A stretch of DNA of 64,000 nucleotides from Rosa chinensis (Eukaryota; Streptophyta; Magnoliopsida; Rosales; Rosaceae). The notes beneath the pieces were generated by a model, which ran no database searches, was not told the origin of the DNA, and saw only the letters and a program-made list of their open reading frames with translations. The stretch spans positions 18,033,501 to 18,097,500 of the forward strand of contig NC_037092.1 of the NCBI RefSeq assembly GCF_002994745.2, written 5' to 3'. The translations under genes and the position numbers were made by a program. Of this stretch, positions 11,047 through 21,366 are shown piece by piece (the stretch's first letter is position 1; the number at the start of each line of letters is the position of its first letter).

Positions 11047-11589
11047 AGTCCCCCAAGTCCCCAGTCAAGGAGGGCAATCTTGGTTGGGGAGTTATCCGGC
11101 GGTTTGAAGCGTTTTCCTCCGCTAGACTTGCAAGAGCATAATTAGCGTCAGTGCGTTGTCAACCGTTGGTTTTACTGAGCAAACGCTTTATACCCTTTCG
11201 GGTGGGCCCCTGCTGGGCCCCCCAGGGAGTCCCCCACTCCCCGGCGAAGATAGACCTCCGGATGGTCGGTAAATTGTTTGATGAGGGGAGCTGCGCGGAG
11301 CAGAGGGTGTCGGGTAGCGAGCCCAATGTTTAGCACCCAAATGACGGGGGTCAACGTGCCTGATCAGGGCCGTCGTAGACTGTTTGACTAGTCCCTGTGT
11401 CCCGTAGGGACGGTCTGACGGTAACATCGCGTAGCGGTCGTTGTCAGTGAGGCGTAGCCTCGGGATTTTCCGTTTGGCGGACATCCCCCAGCTGGATGCA
11501 GCAGGAAGCAGCGTCCGGTAGACGTGCCTGGCGGTATTTTGCAAGATGAAAAGGGAGTTCCGCCAGAGGTGTATAGCGAAAGACACCCC

Positions 11590-12385
11590 GCTTGCGGGAT
11601 AGCAAAGGAGAAGTTCTGCTGGCAGGGCTTTGCTCAGCGGGGACTTCGTCTCTTGGAAAATGACAAGGAAGAAGTTCCGCTGGCTGGGTTTCGCTCAGCG
11701 GAGACTTCGTCTCTTGGAAAATGACAAGGGAGAAGTTCCGCTGGCGGGGTTTCACTCAGCGGAGACTTCGTCTCTTGGAAAACGACAAGGGAGAAATTCC
11801 GCTGGCGGGGTTTCGCTCAGCGGAGATTTCGTCTCTTGGAAAATGACAAGGGAGAAGTTCCGCTGGCGGGGTTTCGCTCAGCGGAGACTTCGTCTCTTGG
11901 AAAACGACAAGGGAGAAGTTCCGCTGGCGGGGTTTCGCTCAGCGGAGACTTCGTCTCTTGGAAAATGACTTCGTCTCTTGGATAATGACAAGGGAGAAAT
12001 TCCGCTGGCGGGGTTTCGCTCAGCGGAGACTTCGTCTCTTGGAAAATGACAAGGGAGAAATTCCGCTGGCGGGGTTTCGCTCAGCGGAGACTTCGTCTCT
12101 TGGAAAATGACAAGGGAGAAGTTCCGCTGGCGGTATTTCGCTCAGCGGAGACTTCGTCTCTTGGAAAACGACAAGGGAGAAGTTCCGCTGGCGGGGTTTC
12201 GCTCAGCGGAGACTTCGTCTCTTAGAAAATGACAAGGGAGAAGTTCCGCTGGCGGGGTTTCGCTCAGCGGAGACTTCGTCTCTTGGAAAACGACAAGGGA
12301 GAAATTCCGCTGGCGGGGTTTCGCTCAGCGGAGACTTCGTCTCTTGGAAAATGACAAGGGAGAAATTCCGCTGGCGGTGGCGGGG
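11590..12385. repeat. 61-bp minisatellite, about 13 copies, in the 3' region of the gypsy element
   Basis: The unit is 61 bases, containing GCGGAGACTTCGTCTCTTGG, then AAAATGACAAGGGAGAAGTT, then CCGCTGGCGGGGTTTCGCT. Each unit holds the inverted repeat CCGCTG ... CAGCGG, so every copy can fold into a hairpin. One copy near 11965-11985 has an extra partial duplication (GACTTCGTCTCTTGGATAAT). Because 61 is not a multiple of three, successive units shift reading frame, which argues against a coding role. Confidence 0.92.
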
Positions 12386-13118
12386 GGTAGTTACGAAGTT
12401 GTCCTTACAGTGGTTAACACGTGTCGAACCTACAGCGGGTTAGCGTGCGTAGGCTTGCCTCCTAAGCCTGTCCGTCTTCTAGCCTTTAATGACAGTAACT
12501 GTAGGTTTCGTAACCGAGGTAACGCCTCGAGTACTCCGGAGAGTGAGTGGAGGCTGATGACACGTGTACGGCTGGTACGTGATGTCGTTATGGAGCGGAC
12601 GGCTTAGGATGCGTTGATGCCGACATAAAAGGGGGGGGGGGAACCTTGGGAGATTTGACACTTTGTGAAAATTTGAAAACCTAGCTATCGTCTGCGAGCC
12701 CTGTTTTTCCGAGACCGGAGAGAGAGTTTACCGAAGTTTTAGGTATACGATTCCCGGAGAGAGTACGATAATAGCCTCCCAGGACTGCCGTTCGCCACCG
12801 TGCCGAAGACTTTACCACTGAGGTTGGTACCTGGATTTCCCTTCTCTGCCCTTTTGCTTCTGCTAATTTCTGGGTTTTGTTGTGTTTGTTTTTCTGGGTG
12901 TGGTCTGAGGTGTGAAATGGGGTTTTTTATGGGGGGTTGAATTATGGTTAGCCAATGCGTTTAGTGGTTAAGGACTTGGATAGCCGAGTCTGGGTTGAGT
13001 GCGTTTGTTTGTACTTTGGAGTTTTCTGGGTTTTGTTCTTGATGCCTTTGGCTATATTTGATGTGAGAATAGGCTAGATCTGTGTTTGTGCTAACTGATG
13101 TGGGTTTTAGGGTTTGGG

Positions 13119-15855
13119 ATGGCTAACGTCATAGAGATTTCGAGCAGTGAGGATTCTGGGTCTGACGTGTCGTTCAGCGCGGCGGATAGGATTTTTATTG
13201 ATTCGTTGCGTCCGTCTGCCCATGCAGGAACCTCACTGCCAGAACCTCTAGAGGTTGAGCCGCTTCAGACCATCCTCTGGGACGTAGCAATGGGCCGTGG
13301 TTCGCGTCCAGAGAGCTCAAGGGCGGGTGAGGCCGCTGCTGCCAAAACTAGGCGCGACGAGCGCTTGGCAAGCAATAGTGCTGCTAGCGGCTCCGCTGGC
13401 GAAGAGGAAGTAGCGGGGCAAAATGCTGAATCGGCGTGGTTTCTCTCAGATGGCACCGCCGTCGACGAGGCAGGTGGGCGGATGACCGCCGCTGCCGTCA
13501 ACCGACTGAAACAGACGTTCCGCTTGCCGGGGTCGGTGAAGCTGCGCCCGCCAACGGCTGATGAGAAGGCCTCGATTCTCCCAGCTGGATTTGCTGCCGT
13601 TCACGAGGCGATATTCCGTCAAGGACTGACGTTCCCGCTGGTGCCCAACCTCCAGATCCTGGTGTGCGAATTTGGCCTTGCGTTTGGTCAGATTTGCCCC
13701 AATATGTGGCGGTTGATGTTGGCCATGAACTCCCTTTGGCGGTTATCCGGGTGCGAGGGGCCTACTGTGGCGGAAGTGCTTCACTTCTACGAGTTAGTAT
13801 ATGTGAAGCGCCGAGGCTGCAAAGGGCAAGTAAACTTGAGTCGCCGGCAGGGAGCGCCCAAGCTGATCGAGAATCTGAGGGACTCCATGTCCTACTGGCG
13901 GGGGACCTTCTGCGTCGCTACAGACGGTTGGGAGTACCACGCCAGGTCGAATGAAGAAGGGCCGTCATTTAGGATTAAGTCTGAGTTCCAACCTATTCGA
14001 GGTTGGTGTCCGGTGTCCGCTGAAAATGTTTGGCGTGCTTACGTGCTTGAACTTGTATTCTTACTAACGACGTGTTTTTTTTGTGCAGCGGGACTTCGGT
14101 ATACGCTGACGCGCGAAGAAGAGTGCCGCGTGGCGAGGATCAGAGGTTGCTGGCGGAACCGAAACTTGCTTGATTTCCGCCTGCTGACTGGTTGGGAGTT
14201 GCTGGTCGACCTGCGATTAACACGCTCTATCGGTGAGGATCCTCCACCACATCGTTTCTTAATATTATTTGAATTGCGACTGACTGGTGGCCGTTGTTTT
14301 TTTTTTTTTTTTTTTTAGAAACTCCGTCGGGCAACAAATCGAGTCGCGACGCGTTTGAAAAGGCCATGGACCGGGCGGAGATAGACAATTTTTTGGAGGC
14401 CATGTATGCCGAGGGGCTGGCCGCCCAGCAGACGGTGGTGAACCCCGAGACGTTGGCGCTTAGCCAGTCCGAGGTTCCGGTGGAGATGCCGATGCCGCAC
14501 CAGTCTCATCTTGGTGAGGATGGTCTGCCAACAGTGCAGGTGGGGACCCAGACGGCCGGCGGGGATCAGAGGGGAAGCGCCGCGGCCGGGCCACAGAAGG
14601 AGCGGATGCCTGCCCACAGGCGTGGTCCTCAGAAGGTGGTTCAACCGGCGGAAGATGTCATTGTGACAAGGGAGGAACCGCCAGTGAGGGTGACGAGGAC
14701 CGCCGCTTGGAACCAGAGGGCGCTGGAGAGAAAGCGCCGGACGGCTGAGTCTCCTGACGCGGAAGAGGGAGATGAGGTGGAGGTGGTCGGGGCCCGCCGT
14801 CAGAAGAAGGCCCGTCAGGCTGCTTCGAAGACTGCGGCGGTGGAGGGAGAGGGAGATGCGCCCGCCGTCAATGAGCTAGACTCGTTCGCCGAGTATGCAC
14901 CGTTTATGACAGAAGGGGAGCGGGAGTTCCTCTTCCATCTATGCGAGCGGCTGGGGTTCGGCGGTCTGGCGGGTATATCGCGCCCGACGGCAATTGACCA
15001 ATCGCCCTTCAGCTCGGCGTTTGGTCAAATATCGGCGGGATTGCATGATATGTTCGTGGCGGCGTCGAAGCAGCCCCGGATTGAGGGAGAGCTGAGGGAA
15101 GAAATCGGAGGTCTCCAGAGGGAGTTGGCGGAGGCAAAGGAGAGACTGGCGGAGGTCGAGCGGGGGCTGGCCAAGGCGGAATGTGACTATGCAGACGTCC
15201 GCGGCAAGCTCAATGTGGCCATCAGGCGTGACTTGGAGCAGAATGAACGCGTCTCCAAGTTAGAGCAGGAGATCGCTCTGCTGCAGGAGCGGATCTGCTG
15301 CAGGAGCGGATAGCCGCTAAGGATAAAAAACTCATTATAGTGCAGCGGGAGTCCGCCGACAGGATGGCCGAAATGAAGCGGCTGGGGGGTGAGGTTACCC
15401 GCCTGAGAGCTGAAGGGAGTACCGCCGCGGCCGCCGCTGTTGAAGCGTTCAAGCAGTCGGCAGAGCTTAAGAACGCACTGACCGAGGCGGCGAAGGCTGG
15501 CGCCCGGGCCAATATAGATATGTTGAAGCGGAAGGGCACCATTGACTTTGTCAAAGCCTCACAGCCTGACGCACCGCCGGCTGAAAGTGTCCCGCCGGAG
15601 ACAGAAGTCGTGCCTGCCCCAGCTGCAGGTACTCACTCGGGCAGCGGGGAAAGTGGCCCACATCCGACGGAAGGGTCCCAGCAGACTCCCCAGCAGACCC
15701 CGTCGGAGGTGTCACTTGCCGGATTTCTGGAGGCACACACCCGGGCGGATGGTACCATAGAGACCCCCAGTCCGACAGCTCGAGGGTCCGATCAAGCGAG
15801 CCGATCGGTCGCGCCGCCGCCTGTTGAAGCAGCGGAAGTCGAAGCCAACCGCTGA
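13119..15855 (+). pseudogene. Antisense gene of the Tat element ('putative gypsy-type transposon' domain plus coiled coil), frameshifted
   Basis: Plus-strand gene lying opposite to the retrotransposon. A 5' leader intron probably ends at TTTTAG just before 13109. The ATG at 13119 opens MANVIEISSSEDSGSD. Exon 1 ends at 14001 (CGAG|GTTGGT), exon 2 is 14089-14232 and exon 3 starts at 14319; all junctions keep phase. The N-terminal half resembles the 'putative plant/gypsy-type transposon' domain found in antisense frames of Tat elements (RLPGSVKLRPPTADEK, WRLMLAMNSLWRL, YWRGTFCVATDGW). The later part is an acidic coiled coil (LQRELAEAKERLAEVERGLA) with a Pro/Ser/Thr-rich tail. A perfect 17-bp tandem duplication (15278-15294 and 15295-15311) shifts the frame to a stop at 15311-15313. 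Beyond it the original frame continues (ESADRMAEMKRLGGEVTRL) to 15855. Function is unknown. Confidence 0.65.
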
Positions 15856-16268
15856 AGCTAGCTGAGACCTCCATAGTTTTTCCTGCTTTCCCTTTTTTTT
15901 GTAGCCGCCGAGGCATATCAGTTTGTAAAGAATTTTGGGGAGTAAAATAAATTTCTGACTTGGTTTGTCATGATGTGTGTGTAGTGTTTTTGAGTTATAT
16001 TTTTCTTTTGTCGATCAATGAAACATTAAAGGAATTAGGATTGGTCCAAGTGCACCTCGTAGCGGACGAGGTCCGCCGACGATTGCTGGCGTTGCCAGTT
16101 GCCCTCAGTGCTAGACTTGGTAACAATGGTTTAAATAATTCCTCGTTTCATTGATAGCTGACTGATCAGTGTACAAAAGTGGGGTAGTACCCATTGGGTA
16201 GCTTCCCTTAGCTAAATATTTGAACAAAAAATTTAGCTAAGTCAAGATGCTCCTGGGTAGCGGTCTGA

Positions 16269-18781
16269 CTATTTGTAGTAATACCGAAGGTGTTCAGTAT
16301 TCCAAGGGCGGGCCGATGTGACGCCGTCCTTGTCCAATAAGTAGAAGGTGCCTGGGCTAACGACTTCCACAATTTTGTACGGGCCTTCCCAAGTTGGGCG
16401 GAGTTTTGTCGGTGGTGGAATGACTTCCTTCATGACTGAGTCCCCCAGCTGGAGGTTCCGGGCCTTGACTCTGGCGTTGTAGAAACGTGATACCCGTTGT
16501 TTGTTTTGTAAATTGTGTAAATGGGCCTTGAGTCTTTTCTCTTCTAGGAGGTCCCTGTCCAAGTTGACGCCGGCGCTGTTGGTCTCTGGGCAGTAGCCTT
16601 CGACTCTAGCGGTAGGTTGAGTGACTTCAATGGGTAAGACAGCCTCTGTGCCGAACATCATACAAAAAGGAGTTTCGCCAGTGGCGGAGGTTAGAGTTGT
16701 TCGGATGGCCCACAGGACCTCTGGGAGCTTTTCCGCCCATAAACCCTTGGCGTTGTCGAGCTTCTTTTTTAACAACTTTTTTATTATCTTGTTCGCCGCT
16801 TCGACCTGGCCGTTGGTTTGGGGGTGGGCGACAGATGCAAACCTCAGCTTAGTGCCCAAGTTGGTGGTGAAGGAGATGAGCTCGTCATTGTTGAACTGTG
16901 TGCCGTTGTCTGTAATGATTATGTGTGGGACACCGTAGCGGCAGTAGATATTCTTCCAAAGGAAGCGAATTACCTTGGCGGTAGTTATTGCCGTTAGTGG
17001 CTCCGCCTCTATCCACTTGCTGTTGTAATCAATGGCAACAATGATATATTTGAACTGACCCTTGGCAGTTTGGAACTTTCCCATTAGGTCAAGGCCCCAC
17101 GTGGAATGAATCCATGGGCCCACGATGATTGACAGTGGTTCCGCTGGTGCGTGTGGGAGATCTGCAAACTGTTGGCATTTGTGGCAAGACCTCGAAATCC
17201 GCCGGGCGTCATCGCCAAGTGTGGGCCAGAAGTAGCCTTGTCGCATTGTGCGGTTGGCCAGGGATCTGGCGCCCGAGTGGTTTCCGCATTCCCCGCCATG
17301 GATTTCTGCCAGGACAACCCTTCCTTCCTCTGGGGTTAGACAGCGGAGGTTAGGATGGGTGAATCCCTGGCGGTAGAGCTTGCCGTGCTGGATGTTGTAG
17401 CGGGTTGCTCTTCGCTGGAGCTGTCTTGCCTGGACCTTATCTTCTGGCAACGTTCCGTTGCGCTTATATGTAATGATCTCGTCCATCCAGCTGGGGTTGA
17501 CCTGAACGTTGAAGATTTCTGCCAGGGTCTTTGTGATGCTCGGCTTGTCGATATACTCCACCCTTGTGTCCGTCGGACTCTGATGTGGTTGGGCGGTTGC
17601 CAGTCTCGCCAGTGAATCGGCCTTGGCATTCTTTTCCCTGGGGATTTGTGTGATTGTGTGAAATTTGAACTTTTTTAGCAACGTTTTGACGTATCCCAAA
17701 TATGCCGCTAGCTGCTGGTCCTTGGCCTGGAAGCTGTCGTTGACCTGGTTGACGACTAGTTGGGAGTCGCTGAATATGTTGACGTTGTCAGCTCCTGAGT
17801 CAATGGCGAGAAGTAGACCGGCGATTAGCGCCTCGTACTCCGCCATATTGTTTGAAGCTTTGAAGTTGAATTTCAACGCGTATTCTGCGTTCAGTCCCCC
17901 GGGTCCGGTTAAGATGACTCCGGCGCCACTGGCCTTGGCACAGGCGGAGCCGTCCACGTGTAGGTTCCAATCGGACTGTGGGGGGGTTCCCTCTGCACTG
18001 CTGACTATTTCTGCTCCAGACTTGGTTTGAGTACCATGTTCCAGCTGACGCTCAGTAAGTTCAGCGATGAAGTCCGCTACTGCCTGGCCCTTCATGGCGG
18101 TTCTTGGCTTGTACTCGATGTCAAGTTCGCTGAGCTCAATCACCCACTTACTGAGGCGCCCCGAGTGCTCAGGGTTCTGCATCACCTGCCTCAGCGGTTG
18201 GTTGGTTAACACATGGATCGTGTGAGCCTGGAAATATTGCCGGAGGCGTCTGGCGGCAATGATAAGTGCGAGGGCCAGCTGTTCCAACGGTGAATACCTT
18301 GTTTCTGCTCCGTTCATACCTCTGCCGGCCTTCCCGCCGAACAATGGCGCAACTTATTGCCGTTGCCGAGACCGCCAGATATATGAATAGTGTCTCTCCT
18401 TGGACAGGGACAGAAAAGAGAGGGACTGCCGCCAGATATTCTTTTAGGCCCTGGAACGCCGCCTGACATTCTGGGTTCCAGTCAATGACCTTCTTGTGAG
18501 TTGTTTTGAGGAGTTTGAAGAATGGGGCGCATTTGTCAGTAAGTCGAGAGATGAATCGAGAAAGGGCGGTTAACTTGCCCTGGAGGCACTGGACGTCCAC
18601 CTTATACTTGGGGTCCGACAGGTTGAGGATGGCCTGTACCTTATCTGGGTTAGCCTCGATACCTCGCTCGCTGACGATGTAACCCAGAAATTTGCTAGCG
18701 GTGACTGCAAAGAAACATTTTTCTGGGTTGAGGCGCATACCATAGGCCAGGAGGATGGTTACTATGATCCTGAGGTTTGCC
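16269..18781 (-). pseudogene. Tat gypsy pol, 3' part: RT end, RNase H, second RNase H, integrase
   Basis: Continues pol after the solo-LTR insertion. Minus-strand 18781-18325 encodes the RT/RNase H connection (YGMRLNPEKCFFAVTASKFL, LGYIVSERGIEANPDK). Near 18325-18345 the frame changes: the segment between CAIVRREG and GAETRYSPLEQLALA is shortened and frameshifted, damaging the first RNase H. The second frame (18344-16269) holds a further RNase H of the archaeal-like type (NLHVDGSACAKASGAG, NNMAEYEALIAGL, FSDSQLVVNQV) and an integrase with the HHCC finger (HSGARSLA...CHKCQQFAD), first Asp (STWGLDLMGKF), second Asp (TDNGTQFNND) and Glu (HPQTNGQVEAAN). Two RNase H domains are typical of the Tat/Ogre branch. 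Confidence 0.88.
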
Positions 18782-18786
18782 ACATG

Positions 18787-21361
18787 TGTAATGCCCCGTA
18801 CCTATTAATTACTTTTTACCGTGGTTGACCGAGGAGTGACTTTTTCTTTAGTCCGGTAAATTAGGAAATTTATTTGAGATTGTCGTAGAATACGCAAAAT
18901 CGAGTTCGTGGACACGTAGTTTGTTTAAATTGGATTTATATCGGAAAAGTTATGACCAAAAATAGAAATTTCTATTTTTGGCATGGCTTTTTGTATGTGA
19001 GATTCTATTTGTAGAATGAGGGCTTATTAAAACAGATGGAAGAGAGAGAAAAGGGAAAGAATCCAAAAAAAAAAAGAGAGAGAGCACGGGTAGAACCCGA
19101 GTCACCCCCTCCCCCTTTTTTCTTTTCTTTTCGCCGTCGCACTCCTCCGGCGAATTCGTCGCCGTCCGGCCACCCCAGAACGCATCGTTGGGCACGGCGT
19201 GATCCTCTCTTCCTTCTCCTTCTAGTTATGTAAGTATTTCACCTTGGGTAGTTTTGGTTTTGGAGATATGAGGAGAATTGCAGAAATGGAAAAAAATGGA
19301 TTTTTGCTTTGATCTCAGTTTTCCGGCGATTTCCGGTCGAATTTCTTTGGGTTTTGGTTGTTGGGGAAGTACTGAACGTATTCCTAACCTTGTTGCAGCT
19401 CGTTTTGATCGGTGGAGGAAGATTTGAAGGTGTTTGAGACTGTGAACAGTACCGTGAACAGTAACTCTCGAATTCTTGGGTTCTTGTTTGATTTTTCTGG
19501 ATATTCCTACTTGAATTTGGTTGTTGTTGCAGGTTTAGAGATAGTTGTGTGGGTTATGAAGTTGATTTTGGAATAAATAGGTTGATTGGAATTGAATTTA
19601 ATCTTTGAGTTTGTGTTAAATTTGAAATTGTTGGATATTGAGGTTTTGTTGGATTTGGATTGTTGAACATGGTTGTTGGATTTGTCATGTTGGTAATGTT
19701 GGGTGAATTCTCTTATTAAAGGACTATTATGAATTATTTGTTAGGAAGTAGAGAGAATTTGAGATTGTTAGAGTTGAAATTGTGATTTTGCAAAGGAGAG
19801 AAAAATTAAGAAAGAATGTGGAATTGTTCTATTTTGTGGAGGAGTTTGGAGTGGAGATTGTGTTTTGGAAAAGAGAATTTAGAGAGGAGTTGAAATTTAG
19901 AGATGGAATTGTGAGTGGAAATAAGGAAGGTTAAGAATGAATTTGGAAATTTTTGGAAAGGATTTATATTATAATTTGGTGGAAAATTTTGTTGAAGGAA
20001 GTGAATTAAAATTTGTTTAGTTATCGAAAGGTTCTTGTGAAGATTTAAATTAAGTGAGGTCCTTGAACGATTGAGAAATCGAATTAAAAATCAGTTGAAT
20101 AGTTTGAATTAAAGGGCTTTGAGATTTTAAGGAATTATAGAATTTAATCCCAAGTTTAAGTGAGGGAGTTTTATGACAATTTGTGATTAACGGATGCTTA
20201 TTCCGAGGGGAATGAGTTGTTTTTGAGAGTATCTCATTATATGGTTAATTATATCCTATTTTATTGTGACAGGACATATTGAGCCCTCGAGCGAGGAGGA
20301 CACAGACAGGCAGCAGGGTTAGCTGCGGGATTCACTTGTGAGTGGACCTTTATTTTATTTAAATAATGCATGCAGCATGGTATAAAATTTTGAAATGGAT
20401 TGTTATGTGAGAAATTGTGACTCTATGGAAAGAAAAGGATCAAAAAGGAAACAGTTGACAAGGAGGCCAGTTTTGGCGCATGCGTATCTTACCTAGTTGG
20501 CAGTCCCTTCTAAGTAATAGTCTGGTCGGCAGTCCCGTCCAGACTACAGCTCGGTTGGCAGTCCCATCCGACGCACCTGGTTGGCAGTCCCTTCCAGATG
20601 ACTTGAAGTAGTTAGTCGGCAGTCCCGTCTACTACCTGTGGCTAGTTGGCAGTCCCAACTAATCACCTCCTCCTATCCGGTTGGCAGTCCCTTCCGATGC
20701 GTCATCGGGTGGCAGTCCCTCCCCGATGACATGAGATGCCTAGGAAGCAGTCCTTCCTAGTCATCAAATGAGTTTCATGGAAAAGGATTTGAGTTGGAAC
20801 TTCATAGGATTTGGCTGCATGATGGTTTTGTTAAAAAGAGAAATGGGGAAGCATACCATAAATTGTTTTGATTCTCGTTTCGGTTTTGTCAACTCACTCT
20901 AATGGATTTTATATGTTTTTCCCCTGGGCCCTTCGTTTTCAAATGCCCAGATTTCAGATTAGCCGAGATTGCGTCCAGGCTCAAGGACTTGGAAATCAGC
21001 GCTTCCGTTTTTGCCCGTAGGTTATTACTTAACCTACCTTGTATGATATCGGCTTAGTTTAGTGTTGCTCTGATAAACATTTTCTTGAAGTTTGATGGAT
21101 GTTGTATTATGGGTTGTTGTTGCTTACGGAGGATTATGTTGGGATTTGAGCTTTTCGGATGTAATATATGTGCATGGATTGTAAATTTGATATTGTAGGT
21201 TGAGTAGAAGATATAGTTGAAATCTTGTCCAGGTTTGTGGAATTTTGGGTAGCCCATTTTTAGGGGAGGTTCTGCCGAATTTTCGGTAGGATTTCGCTTA
21301 AAGTGGGCCCCGCAGGCTCGTATCCAGGTAAGTGGGGTGATTCCTGGGTCGGGTCCTGTCA
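18787..21361 (+). mobile_element. Solo LTR of a different gypsy-like family, inserted in the Tat pol
   Basis: Begins TGTAATGCCCCG and ends GGGTCCTGTCA, 2575 bp, and splits the RT coding sequence between KASGRV and ANLRI. The flanking 5-mers are ACATG (18782-18786) and ACACG (21362-21366), a target duplication with one mismatch. No internal domain or second LTR is present. Orientation is taken from the resemblance of TGTAATGCCCCG to the start of the 29362 LTR. It contains its own minisatellite (20470-20770). No open frame of note is present. Confidence 0.78.
20470..20770. repeat. Degenerate minisatellite 'GGTTGGCAGTCCC' in the solo LTR
   Basis: Eight or more copies of a core of the type (A/G)GTTGGCAGTCCC(T/G)TC are spaced about 30-40 bases apart, separated by short variable segments that partly repeat each other in inverted form, such as CCAGATG and CATCGGG. 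Confidence 0.8.
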
Positions 21362-21366
21362 ACACG

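Noticed and set aside
11630..11968. 112-codon frame through the 61-bp repeats as a repetitive protein
   Set aside because: The unit is 61 bp, so each copy changes frame. The open stretch is a by-product of the repeat, and neighbouring frames are similarly open.
19036..19233. Frame 19036-19233 (EEREKGKNPKKKRERARVEP) as a basic protein
   Set aside because: It is a simple-sequence AG-rich stretch inside a solo LTR and is not conserved with any known gene.
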